From positions 496,001-560,000 of the forward strand of contig NZ_JACHWN010000002.1 in assembly GCF_014191375.1 (NCBI RefSeq): a stretch of DNA of 64,000 nt. Reading direction: 5' to 3'. Under the pieces are notes generated by a model that did not search any database, was not told where the DNA came from, and was given only the letters and a program-made list of their open reading frames with translations. Positions 11,675 to 20,239 of this stretch are shown here, piece by piece. Positions within the stretch are counted from its first letter, which is position 1. Every line of letters starts with the position of its first letter. A program made the translations under genes and the position numbers. This DNA is from Mesorhizobium sp. RMAD-H1 (GTDB taxonomy: Bacteria > Pseudomonadota > Alphaproteobacteria > Rhizobiales > Rhizobiaceae).

Positions 11675-12337
11675 ATGTTCGGCAAGGCGAAAGCGATCGA
11701 CCATGGCAGCCTGATGGACCGCGTCTATCGCCGCCAGCGCCATTTCTACGATGCGACGCGCAAATATTACCTGCTCGGCCGCGACGAGATGATAGCCGGC
11801 CTGCGCATTCCCTCGGGCGGCAGCGTCCTTGAAATCGGCTGCGGCACCGGGCGCAATCTCATCAAGACGATGAATCAGTTTCCGAGCGCCGAGCCTTACG
11901 GCATTGATATATCGCGCGAAATGCTCGTCACCGCGCAAAAGGCGGCCGAGCGCGCAGGGCTCGGCGACAGGCTGCGGCTCGCCTATGCCGACGCTGCCCG
12001 TTTCGACCCAGAGGCACTGTTCGGACGCAAGGATTTCGACCGCATCTTCATCTCCTATGCCGTCTCGATGATCCCGCAATGGCAGGCCGTCATGCGCGAG
12101 GCGGTCGCCCATCTCGCCCCCGGCGGCGAGCTGCATGTGGTTGATTTCGGCGATCTGGAAAGGCTGCCGCGCTGGTTCCGCGCAGCCCTCTACCAGTGGC
12201 TCGAATGGTTCCACGTCACACCACGCAACGATCTCTTCGAGATCGCGAGCACGATCGCTGCCGATGCGGGTGCGCAAGCCGAGGCACATGTGCTCTATCG
12301 CGGCTTTGCCTGGATTTCGGTCATCAGGCGCCGCTGA
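11675..12337 (+). CDS. btaB: Diacylglyceryl homoserine N-methyltransferase
   Basis: A 220-residue class I SAM methyltransferase with motif I VLEIGCGTGRNL near residue 50, YGIDISREML as the acidic strand and FDRIFISYAVSMIP as the post-motif. Because it directly follows btaA with only one intervening base, it is assigned as BtaB, which methylates diacylglyceryl homoserine three times to DGTS. The N-terminal RQRHFYDATRKYYLLGRDE is typical of this family. Together the two genes let the cell replace phospholipids by a phosphorus-free zwitterionic lipid. Confidence 0.92.
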   Translation: MFGKAKAIDHGSLMDRVYRRQRHFYDATRKYYLLGRDEMIAGLRIPSGGSVLEIGCGTGRNLIKTMNQFPSAEPYGIDISREMLVTAQKAAERAGLGDRLRLAYADAARFDPEALFGRKDFDRIFISYAVSMIPQWQAVMREAVAHLAPGGELHVVDFGDLERLPRWFRAALYQWLEWFHVTPRNDLFEIASTIAADAGAQAEAHVLYRGFAWISVIRRR

Positions 12338-12422
12338 AACCCTTTTTCAACTTGAAAATAGATCATCCGCTAGTGACGAGCGCTGGCGGATCGCGTAACG
12401 CTTTGTAAACGCTGTTTCGAAT

Positions 12423-13274
12423 ATGGCCTTATTCATGAAACGCATCGTCACCGTCCTTTTGTCCCTGTTGCTGTCGGCCTGTACGTCGGTCGATTACAAT
12501 TTCACCGAAGCGACGCGGACCATCCGGACGGAACGCAAGATGACGTTCTCCTACCCGGCTGTCCGCGCACCCAAATTCGATGACCGCAAGCCGCACGACT
12601 GGAACGGCAAGACGCCCTGGCATTATCCCGTCCATGGCACCGATGTCTCCAAATACCAGGGGACGGTGGACTGGAAGACCGCGCGCGACAGCGGCATCTC
12701 CTTCGTCTTCATCAAGGCGACGGAAGGCGGCGACCGGGTGGATGAGCGCTTCGCCGAGCATTGGGCGGGAGCGCGGGCCGTAGGCCTGCCGCGCGGCGCC
12801 TATCATTTCTATTATTTCTGCCGGCCGGCGATCGAGCAGGCACAATGGTTCATCCGCAACGTGCCGCGCGACCCGGATGCGCTGCCGCCCGTTCTCGACA
12901 TGGAATGGAACCACCTTTCACCCACCTGCAAGAAGCGGCCGGATGCGGCGATCGTGCGTCGCGAGATGAAGATATTCCTCGATGCGGTCGAGCGTCATTA
13001 TGGCAAGCGCCCCGTCATCTACACGACCATCGATTTCTTCGACGACAATGATCTGCGGCGCATGAGGGAATATCCCTTCTGGCTGCGCTCCGTCGCCGGG
13101 CATCCGAACGAGAAATATGGCGAGCACCCTTGGACGTTCTGGCAATATACGGGGACCGGCAGCGTGCCGGGCATCAGGGGCGATGCCGATATCAATGTCT
13201 TTGCCGGCAGCCCCGAGCAGTGGCGTGCATGGGTCGAGGGCGGCAAGGAAACGCAGACCATTGCTTCGCAATGA
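12423..13274 (+). CDS. GH25 muramidase, lipoprotein
   Basis: A 283-residue glycoside hydrolase family 25 (lysozyme-type) enzyme. The signal segment MKRIVTVLLSLLLSAC ends in a lipobox, so the mature protein is probably lipid-anchored. The catalytic domain starts at GTDVSKYQGTVDW (about residue 73) and includes FVFIKATEGGD, GAYHFYYFCRP, VLDMEWNHL (the DXE catalytic pair) and WTFWQYTGTG, all typical of GH25. An ATG four codons downstream (12435) could be the true start; no strong ribosome-binding site settles it. It probably cleaves the MurNAc-GlcNAc bond of peptidoglycan. Confidence 0.9.
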   Translation: MALFMKRIVTVLLSLLLSACTSVDYNFTEATRTIRTERKMTFSYPAVRAPKFDDRKPHDWNGKTPWHYPVHGTDVSKYQGTVDWKTARDSGISFVFIKATEGGDRVDERFAEHWAGARAVGLPRGAYHFYYFCRPAIEQAQWFIRNVPRDPDALPPVLDMEWNHLSPTCKKRPDAAIVRREMKIFLDAVERHYGKRPVIYTTIDFFDDNDLRRMREYPFWLRSVAGHPNEKYGEHPWTFWQYTGTGSVPGIRGDADINVFAGSPEQWRAWVEGGKETQTIASQ

Positions 13275-13403
13275 TGCCGCGCCGGTCTGCATCATCACAC
13301 CGGAACGTTATTTCCTGTTAGCCGGGCCCGCAGCCCAAGAATAGTCTCAATTGCGCGTTTCGTGCTCTCCCAGAGAGCCAATGATCCCGAGAGAAATTCA
13401 TAA

Positions 13404-14621
13404 ATGAAGAAGACCGCCCTTCTGCTGGCAGCATCGTTCTTTGCCTCCACCGCCCTCGCGGCAGCGCAGCAGCCATCCGCCGCCCCCGCCGAAGACACGG
13501 CGGCGCCGAAGCCGGCCTGTGGCGGCGACATGGAAGCCTGGTTCGAGGGTGTCGTCCAGGAGGCGCGCGCCGCCGGCGTCGCCGACAAGGGCATCAATGA
13601 GCTCTACAAGGCCTCGATCGACGAGAAGGTTCTCGCCCGCGACCGCGCCCAGGGCGTCTTCAATCTGACCTTCGTCGATTTTTCCAAGCGGCTCATTTCC
13701 GAGGCACGGCTGAAGAAAGGCCGGGAAAACCTGGTCAAATATGCCGATGTTTTCAAGAAAGCCGAGGAAACCTACGGCGTTCCTGGCCCTGTCATCGCCG
13801 CTTTCTGGGGCCTCGAAACCGATTATGGCGCGATCCAGGGCGATTTCGACACGCTGAACGCGCTCTTCACGCTTTCCTACGATTGCCGCCGGCCGGAACT
13901 GTTCCGCCCGCAGCTGATCGCGCTCCTGAAGCTCTTCGACCAGGGTGTCGTCGATGCCAGCACGACGGGTGCATGGGCCGGCGAGATCGGCCAGATGCAG
14001 GTGCTGCCCCTCGATTATCTCGAGCGCGGCACCGATGGCGACGGTGACGGGCGCGTCGATCTGAAGAACAGCGTGCCCGATGCGGTGATGACGGCGGCGC
14101 GCATGCTGCACGATCTCGGCTGGCAGCGGGGCCAGCCCTGGCTGGAGGAAGTGCGGCTGACCCGCGATCTTCCCTGGGAACAGGCGAGCCGCACCAACCG
14201 CATGCCCCATTCCAAATGGGCGGCGTGGGGCGTGGAAGGGCTGAACGGTCCGCTCGGCCCCGATGATGGCGATGCCTCTCTGCTCCTGCCGATGGGGCGC
14301 AAGGGACCGGCTTTCCTCTCCTACCGGAATTTCGATATCTTCGTCGAATGGAACAAGTCGATCGTCTATGCGACCACGGCGGCCTATTTCGCCACCCGCC
14401 TCGCCGGCGCGCCTGCCTTTGAGGCAGGCAATCCCGAACAGGGCCTCACGACCGACCAGATGAAGGCGCTGCAGGAGAAGCTCGCCGCACGCGGCTACGA
14501 GATGGGCAAGATCGACGGCGTCTTCGGCCTGCTGACCCGCGATGCCGTGCGCGCCGAACAGCTCCGCCTTGGCATGCCGGCGGACGCCTGGCCAACGGTG
14601 GAACTGCTGAACAAGCTTTAG
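13404..14621 (+). CDS. Lytic murein transglycosylase B-type with peptidoglycan-binding domain
   Basis: A 405-residue MltB-family enzyme. A cleavable signal peptide (MKKTALLLAASFFASTALAAAQ) is followed by the SLT_2 domain with the catalytic glutamate in FWGLETDYGAIQG, the GEIGQMQVLPLDYLERG motif and an acidic DGDGDGRVDL loop. A C-terminal PG_binding_1 domain spans about residues 350-405 (LQEKLAARGYEMGKIDGVFG). Lipobox absent, so it is probably soluble and periplasmic. It is preceded by the GH25 gene, making a pair of wall lytic enzymes. Confidence 0.9.
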   Translation: MKKTALLLAASFFASTALAAAQQPSAAPAEDTAAPKPACGGDMEAWFEGVVQEARAAGVADKGINELYKASIDEKVLARDRAQGVFNLTFVDFSKRLISEARLKKGRENLVKYADVFKKAEETYGVPGPVIAAFWGLETDYGAIQGDFDTLNALFTLSYDCRRPELFRPQLIALLKLFDQGVVDASTTGAWAGEIGQMQVLPLDYLERGTDGDGDGRVDLKNSVPDAVMTAARMLHDLGWQRGQPWLEEVRLTRDLPWEQASRTNRMPHSKWAAWGVEGLNGPLGPDDGDASLLLPMGRKGPAFLSYRNFDIFVEWNKSIVYATTAAYFATRLAGAPAFEAGNPEQGLTTDQMKALQEKLAARGYEMGKIDGVFGLLTRDAVRAEQLRLGMPADAWPTVELLNKL

Positions 14622-14690
14622 GGAGTAGGGAGTAGAAAATAACCGAGTAGGGACTTTTATCTATTCCCTACTCCCTATTCCCTATTCCCT
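14621..14690. repeat. GGGAGTA-type inverted repeat between convergent genes
   Basis: The left arm GGGAGTAGGGAGTAG (14621-14635) pairs with CTATTCCCTACTCCC (14661-14675) with one mismatch, and is followed by two more TATTCCC units. It overlaps the stop codons of both flanking convergent genes and may serve as a transcription terminator, though its heptameric reiteration is unusual. Confidence 0.7.
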
Positions 14691-17263
14691 CACGCCACCC
14701 GCTTCTCCCCGCCGAAAAACGCGCCGATGATATCGGCGACATTCCCGGGCGCCACCGGCGGGCTGAACAGGAATCCCTGCAGCTCGCCGCAGCGCTCCGC
14801 CCGCAGCCTTTCGAGCTGGGCGGCCGTCTCCACCCCTTCCGCCGTGGTGTCGATGCCGAGGCTCGCGCCGAGCCCGATGATCGCCCGCACGATCGCCAGC
14901 GATTCCGGGCTGTTGTCGATCTCGCGCACGAAGGAACGGTCGATCTTCAGCCGGTTGAACGGAAACTGCTTGAGGTAGTGAAGGCTTGAATAGCCGGTGC
15001 CGAAATCGTCGAGCGCGATGCGCACGCCGCGCTCGCGAAGCTGCCTGAGCAGCGCGAGATGATCGGCGCTGTCGTCAAGCAGCACCGATTCCGTGATCTC
15101 GATCTCCAGCCTGTCCGGGGCAAGCCCGCTCGCGCGCAGCGCATCCTCGATCGCCTGGAAAAGCCCGCCGCTGCGGAACTGGACGGGAGAGACGTTTACC
15201 GCCACCATGAGCGGTGCGGGCCAGGAAACCGCCTGGGCACAAGCCTCGCGCAGCATCCAGCGTCCGAGCCGGTCCACCTGCCCGGTTTCTTCGGCGAGCG
15301 GAATGAATTCCGACGGAGGCACCATGCCGCGGCTTGGATGACGCCAGCGCATCAGCGCCTCGAAGCCGCATAATTTGCCGGTCTGCACCGAAAGAATCGG
15401 CTGGAAATGCGCCTCGAACTGGCTGGCAATATCGGCATTGCGCAGATCCATTTCCAGGAGCCGCCGGTCGCTGACCTGCGCATCCATTTCGGGCTCGAAG
15501 AAACGGACCACACCCTTGCTCGAGCCTTTGGCGCGGTAAAGCGCCAGATCGGCGCAGCGAAGCAGGTCGTCGGCAGCCGTTGCATCGACGGGAGCAACAG
15601 CCCCGCCGATGCTGGCGCCGATGCGTGCCGGACGGCCGTCGACGCTGGTGATCGACGACAGCTCCTGGCCGATGCGCCGGGCAAGAACCTCGATCTGCGC
15701 GCGCGCCTCCAGTCCCGGCGCAAGGATGGCGAACTCGTCTCCGCCGAGTCGGGCGACGATATCGGCTTCGCGCACGCGCTTTTTCAGCCGTTTCGTAACC
15801 TCGATCAGCAGGGCGTCGCCGGCGGCATGTCCCAGCGTGTCGTTGACGGCCTTGAAATCGTCGAGGTCGATCAGCAGCACGCCGAAGGCGCGCCCGCCCT
15901 CGGCGAGATTGCTGGCCGCCCGCTCGATCTCGCGCGTGAACACCGTCCGGTTGGCCGCCCCCGTCAGCGGGTCATGATGCGCAAGATAGGTGACATGCGC
16001 TTCGGCGCGGCGGCGCTCCGTAATGTCCATGATGGTCGAAAGCGTCGCCGGACGGCCATCCACCAGAACCTCGCTGGCATATTCGATGACGTCGAGAATC
16101 CGGCCGTCGGCCGTACGGTGGCGCAGGCTCGTCTCGGTCGAGGCTGCGTCGTTCTCCGCAGGGTCCTCGGCGCGGATGTCCGATACGCCGAGCGCGAGAA
16201 AGGCCTCGCGATCATAGCCGTAGAGATGCAGCGCCGCCTCGTTGACATTGAGGAACCCCTCCTCGCCCTGCGCCCGCACATACATCGGCGCCGGATTGTC
16301 GTCGAAAAGCGAGCGGAACAGCGTCACGCGGGATTTGAGCTCCCGGATATCTGTCAGGGTCACGGCGAGGATGCCGTCGGCCGTATCCACGCCGACCTGC
16401 AGGGCGAGCGGATTTGCATCGAGCTGATAGGCAAGCTCGAACGGCTCCATCGGCTCGCCGCGAGCCGCCCGCAGCAGCCGGTCCGGCATGTCGCCGATGC
16501 CCACGCGCGCCAGCGCTTCGGAAAGCAGGGTGAACTGCAGGAGATCGGGCTGCGAGCCGAGAAAGCGCGCCGCCGCATCGTTGATGCTCAGAATGTGGAA
16601 ATCGCGCGGCAGGCCATCCGCGCCCATGATGGGATTGAGCCCGAGGATGCCCTGCTGGGAGGCATTGATGAGCAGCTTCGGCAGGTTCAACTGCGCCCTG
16701 CGCGGGCGCATCATGAGCAGGAAATATTCACCCGTCCAGCGGCAGGAAAGCGGGAATGCGATGATCTCCAGGGTCGAAACCTTGTTTTCGATCAGCCACC
16801 GGCAGAGCGCAAGGCTCGGCTCGGCGGAACGCCGCGACTGGCCTATCGCCGAATCGATGGCCTGCCTGAAGATGAAGGGCACATCATCGAGATCGGGCGA
16901 CTGCCCCTCGCCGAGGCGGAGGATCGAGCGCACGGCCTTGCCGGCACGCAGCATTCTGGCGGCTTCGCCCGGCTTGCAGTGGACCACCGCGATCTCATCG
17001 GCGAAACGCCCCATATTGCCGAGCGTGAAATCCTCATAAGACGGCAGAGGCGTGTTGATGCGCGCCGCCTGCCAGCAATGCAGCATGTAGCGCACGTCAT
17101 CGAATTCGGTCGGGACCTCGATGGGCTCTTCCGGCAGGGCAGCTCTATCGGGATGCACGCTCTCCTGTCCCGGAGCCGGCACTTCCTCGCTCTCCTCCGT
17201 CCTGCCGGCACGCGGTGCGGACGTTCCCGCCGGCGACGCGGTTTCCCTCTTGAATGCGAACAT
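14690..17263 (-). CDS. PAS-GGDEF-EAL cyclic-di-GMP signalling protein
   Basis: An 857-residue cytoplasmic protein with an N-terminal PAS-like region (about residues 50-190), two further PAS-type segments (about 200-300 and 310-415), a GGDEF diguanylate cyclase domain (RLGGDEF near residue 505) and an EAL phosphodiesterase domain (GFEALMRW near 634, DDFGTGYSS, ETTAEGVE-type AEGVET). Both catalytic signatures look intact, so it may be bifunctional. No transmembrane segment is seen. The PAS domains probably sense an intracellular signal. It is transcribed alone. Confidence 0.92.
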   Translation of the reverse strand: MFAFKRETASPAGTSAPRAGRTEESEEVPAPGQESVHPDRAALPEEPIEVPTEFDDVRYMLHCWQAARINTPLPSYEDFTLGNMGRFADEIAVVHCKPGEAARMLRAGKAVRSILRLGEGQSPDLDDVPFIFRQAIDSAIGQSRRSAEPSLALCRWLIENKVSTLEIIAFPLSCRWTGEYFLLMMRPRRAQLNLPKLLINASQQGILGLNPIMGADGLPRDFHILSINDAAARFLGSQPDLLQFTLLSEALARVGIGDMPDRLLRAARGEPMEPFELAYQLDANPLALQVGVDTADGILAVTLTDIRELKSRVTLFRSLFDDNPAPMYVRAQGEEGFLNVNEAALHLYGYDREAFLALGVSDIRAEDPAENDAASTETSLRHRTADGRILDVIEYASEVLVDGRPATLSTIMDITERRRAEAHVTYLAHHDPLTGAANRTVFTREIERAASNLAEGGRAFGVLLIDLDDFKAVNDTLGHAAGDALLIEVTKRLKKRVREADIVARLGGDEFAILAPGLEARAQIEVLARRIGQELSSITSVDGRPARIGASIGGAVAPVDATAADDLLRCADLALYRAKGSSKGVVRFFEPEMDAQVSDRRLLEMDLRNADIASQFEAHFQPILSVQTGKLCGFEALMRWRHPSRGMVPPSEFIPLAEETGQVDRLGRWMLREACAQAVSWPAPLMVAVNVSPVQFRSGGLFQAIEDALRASGLAPDRLEIEITESVLLDDSADHLALLRQLRERGVRIALDDFGTGYSSLHYLKQFPFNRLKIDRSFVREIDNSPESLAIVRAIIGLGASLGIDTTAEGVETAAQLERLRAERCGELQGFLFSPPVAPGNVADIIGAFFGGEKRVA

Positions 17264-17477
17264 GACGGATATCCTGCTGGGAAGCGATGTCTTTGAAAAT
17301 CATGGGAGAAGATCATGGAACATGCCGACGGGACTCGGCCCCACGGAGCGGCATCATGCCTCGCGTGGACTTCAGGAGCCCCGCGCCGTTTCTGCACCGA
17401 CTTTATGCCGCCTATCTTACGAAGAATTTAAACGGACCGTCACCAAAGCGTCATTTGACGCAGCCCGGCAATGGCGG

Positions 17478-18698
17478 CTACCCTGCCATGGTTTCGAGCG
17501 AGGCGAAGCTGTCGGGCTTCTCGCCCTCGTCGAAGGGCGTTTCGACCTCCACGAAAGTATCGGGATAGAACCCGTTGAAGCGGGTGCGAAGCGCCATGGA
17601 ATAGGCGCCGATATGGCCGATCTCGATCCAGTCGCCGGTATCCACCGTCTCGGGCAGCCAGAAGGGCCGCGACAATATATCGACGGAATCGCATGTCGCC
17701 CCGCAGACGCGGAACGGCACGATCGTTTTGGAATTGCCGTTGCGGTTCTTGATCGCCGGATCAGGAATGAAGCGGGCGGGCAGCGTGATCTTGCCGGTCC
17801 ATGAATCCGACAGCGAGGCCCAGATGCCGTCATTGATGTAGATCCGCCTCCCCTTGCGCAGCAGCACCCGCACGATCAGCGAAAAGGCGCGCGCGACGAT
17901 CACGCGGCCCGGCTCTGCCACCAGCGGCAGATCGGCGAAGCCCCATTCCGCTATGTCGTTGCGCAGCCGCGACATCAATTGACCGAGCGACGGCATCTCG
18001 ACATGCTTGCGGCGGGGATCAAGGCCGTATTCGGCGGGAAAGCCGCCGCCGATGTCGAGCCCGGCCAGGGGAACGCCGGCACGGTTGCGCACCCAGTCCG
18101 CCGAACGCAGCGCCCGCTCGTAAGTATCGGGATCCTCGATCTGGCTGCCCACATGGAAGCATATGCCCGCCCTGTAGCCGGTCCGGTGCAGCCTCTGCAG
18201 AAGCTCGACCGCATGGGCGGGAGCGGCGCCGAATTTCTTCGAAAGTTCGTAAGCCGCATGGCCCTTGGTCTGGATGCGCACATAGATGGTGATCTGGCCG
18301 GGATCGATGTCGAGCGCGCGCACGATGCGCGTCACCTTCGTGATCTCGTCCTCATGGTCGACCGCCAGCACGCGGATACCATAGGTTTCGAGCGCCAGGC
18401 GTATATCCGACTGTGCCTTGACGGGATGCATATAGAGCATCCGCGCATGGGGCGCGGCCTCGCGCACGGCTGCGAATTCCGCCGGCGAAGCGACGTCGAA
18501 CAGGTCTATCCCGTTGGCGGCCAGGGTCTTGAGCACCATCGGCTCGCCATTGGTCTTGACCGCATAGGCGGTTTCGCCGGGAAACATTTCCATGAACCGG
18601 CGGGCATCCTCCACCAGCACCCGCGGGTGGAAGCAGTAGACCGGGTGATCCGGGCGCGTCGAAAGGGCGACATCCCGTGCGGTTTCGAATCGTTGCAT
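17478..18698 (-). CDS. Fold-type III ornithine/lysine decarboxylase
   Basis: A 406-residue PLP enzyme of the alanine-racemase-like fold. The PLP lysine lies in AYAVKTNGE (about residue 49); GFHVGSQ-type FHVGSQIEDPDTY, GGGFPAEYG and AEPGR match the group IV decarboxylases, and CGATCDSVDIL holds the cysteine contributed across the dimer interface. The short length and FDVASPAEFA segment are as in ornithine/lysine decarboxylases, which make putrescine or cadaverine. GGAGGG lies 5 nt before the ATG. Substrate preference cannot be read from sequence. Confidence 0.87.
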   Translation of the reverse strand: MQRFETARDVALSTRPDHPVYCFHPRVLVEDARRFMEMFPGETAYAVKTNGEPMVLKTLAANGIDLFDVASPAEFAAVREAAPHARMLYMHPVKAQSDIRLALETYGIRVLAVDHEDEITKVTRIVRALDIDPGQITIYVRIQTKGHAAYELSKKFGAAPAHAVELLQRLHRTGYRAGICFHVGSQIEDPDTYERALRSADWVRNRAGVPLAGLDIGGGFPAEYGLDPRRKHVEMPSLGQLMSRLRNDIAEWGFADLPLVAEPGRVIVARAFSLIVRVLLRKGRRIYINDGIWASLSDSWTGKITLPARFIPDPAIKNRNGNSKTIVPFRVCGATCDSVDILSRPFWLPETVDTGDWIEIGHIGAYSMALRTRFNGFYPDTFVEVETPFDEGEKPDSFASLETMAG

Positions 18699-19105
18699 CT
18701 GCCCTCCAAGCCGGTCTGGCGGGGGGAGCCTAACAAGGGTTCACGACAGAAAAAAGCATTAACCGCGACGGATCCGAGGCTTCTTTCCCTTTTGGCCTGC
18801 GCGCCGAGGGGGTTGCGATGCCATCAGCACGTCCACTGCTCCGCCGCCAATCCGAAAATGGCAAAATTCTGTTTTCCGTTCGGGTTGCTGTCATAGTTCA
18901 CGAAAAGTGAATGAGGGAGGTAAACGTTTTTTTTCAATCGTTTAGGCCGCGAAAAGGAAATATTTTCCTCATGATTGTCGCAGTGCAGCACGAATTCCGC
19001 TTTTTTTGTGACACAAGAGAGCATAGATTCTCCCGGGTTAACCCAGCGCCATTGGATGATCATCCGATTGTTGTATGAGCTATGGCGCGCGAAGGAGGCA
19101 GACCG
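18699..19105. other. Intergenic region with palindromes
   Basis: No convincing long gene is seen in this divergent intergenic region. It is somewhat AT-richer than its surroundings and contains the perfect palindromes GGGTTAACCC (19036-19045) and GGATGATCATCC (19054-19065), which could be operators, and an AAACG...CGTTT inverted repeat near 18923-18945. A 79-codon minus-strand frame (18824-19063) lacks family features and a ribosome-binding site. Confidence 0.5.
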
Positions 19106-19192
19106 ATGGGACTTACACGTTCGCTTAATGTCCTGATGATCTGTGCAGCGTTCGCATTCGTCGGTGCGATGGTGATGGGCCTTCTTCCATAA
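19106..19192 (+). CDS. 28-residue single-pass membrane micro-ORF
   Basis: A short frame begins with MGLTRSLNVLMICAAF and ends in MVMGLLP. It is preceded by a near-perfect ribosome-binding site (GAAGGAGG, 8-9 nt spacing) and its hydrophobic core of about 18 residues would span the membrane once. Its stop overlaps a second AAGGAGG. A strong terminator follows at 19249. Its function is unknown. The strong signal and clean isolation favour a real gene over chance. Confidence 0.65.
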   Translation: MGLTRSLNVLMICAAFAFVGAMVMGLLP

Positions 19193-19248
19193 GGAGGCCT
19201 GACAGACTGCGATAGGGGGTCCTTAATCCCTGGGGTAGAACAAAAGGA

Positions 19249-19278
19249 AAAAGCCCGGCATAGCGCCCGGGCTTTTTC
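19249..19278. terminator. Bidirectional terminator between micro-ORF and metF
   Basis: Hairpin AAAAAGCCCGGC / GCCCGGGCTTTTT with T-runs in both directions. It serves the plus-strand micro-ORF and the minus-strand metF. Confidence 0.88.
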
Positions 19279-19288
19279 ATTTCCGCTT

Positions 19289-20239
19289 TCAGGCGGCCGC
19301 GCCCGCCAGATCGGGCTTTACCGCCCTGGTCGGTTCCTTCTCCGATCCCTGCTTCTGCGGGCGGATGCCGATCAGATGGCAGATGGCGAAAGCGAGATCG
19401 GCCCGGTTCATCGTATAGAAATGGAAATCCTGCACGCCGCGCTCGATGAGATCGAGCACCTGTTCGGCGGCCACCGCGGCGGCAACCAGCATATGGGTCT
19501 GCGGATCGTTTTCGAGCCCGTCGAAGCGCTCGGCGAGCCAGGCCGGAATATGCGTGCCCGCGCGCGAGCAGAAATTCGTCACCTGGCTGAAATTGTGGAT
19601 GGGGAGGACGCCCGGCAGGATCGGAATATAGATGCCGGCCCTGCGCACCCGCTCGACATAGCGCTCGTAGAGGTCGTTGTCGAAGAAGAACTGGGTGATC
19701 GCCCGCGTCGCGCCATTGTCCACCTTGCGCTTCAGCATGTCGATATCGGTGGCGAAATCCGGGCTTTCCGGATGTTTTTCGGGATAGGCGGAAACCGAAA
19801 TATCGAAATCGGCAAAGGCCTTAAGCCCTGCGACCAGCTCGGCGGCGTTGAAATAGCCGCCCGGCGTCGGCCGGTACTGCTCGCCCACACCGCCTGCCGG
19901 ATCGCCGCGCAGTGCCACGAAGCGCTTGATGCCGAGGCCCGCGAATTCACGGATTACCGTATCGACTTCTTCCTTCGTGGCATCGACGCAGGTCAGATGC
20001 GCCGCCGGCGTGACGTCGGTTTCCTTGAGAATCCGCGCCACCGTGCGGGCCGTGCGCTCGCGCGTCGAGCCGCCCGCGCCATAGGTCACCGACACGAATT
20101 CGGGCTTCAATGGGGCCAGCCGCGTCACCGTCTCCCAGAGCCGCTTTTCCATTTCCTCCGTCTTCGGCGGAAAGAATTCGAAGGAGACCCGCGTCGTCTG
20201 ACCGATATCGGGACGGCGGGAAAGACCGAAAACGCTCAT
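19289..20239 (-). CDS. metF: 5,10-methylenetetrahydrofolate reductase
   Basis: A 316-residue FAD enzyme that reduces methylene-THF to methyl-THF, the methyl donor for methionine synthase. Family signatures include VSFEFFPPKTEEMEKRLW (catalytic glutamate), FVSVTYGAGGSTRERT, HLTCVDATKEEV, FVALRGDPAGG and TQFFFDNDLYERYV. The ATG overlaps the stop of the upstream ArsR-methyltransferase gene (TGATG), showing operon structure and probable autoregulated expression with that regulator. Confidence 0.96.
   Translation of the reverse strand: MSVFGLSRRPDIGQTTRVSFEFFPPKTEEMEKRLWETVTRLAPLKPEFVSVTYGAGGSTRERTARTVARILKETDVTPAAHLTCVDATKEEVDTVIREFAGLGIKRFVALRGDPAGGVGEQYRPTPGGYFNAAELVAGLKAFADFDISVSAYPEKHPESPDFATDIDMLKRKVDNGATRAITQFFFDNDLYERYVERVRRAGIYIPILPGVLPIHNFSQVTNFCSRAGTHIPAWLAERFDGLENDPQTHMLVAAAVAAEQVLDLIERGVQDFHFYTMNRADLAFAICHLIGIRPQKQGSEKEPTRAVKPDLAGAAA

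Noticed and set aside
15407-17296. 629-codon plus-strand frame opposite the GGDEF-EAL gene
   Set aside because: Shadow of the real gene; no ribosome-binding site or recognisable fold.
18699-19105. speF-type leader RNA before the ornithine/lysine decarboxylase
   Set aside because: Such leaders occur before alphaproteobacterial decarboxylases, but the structure could not be recognised by eye; a covariance search would decide.
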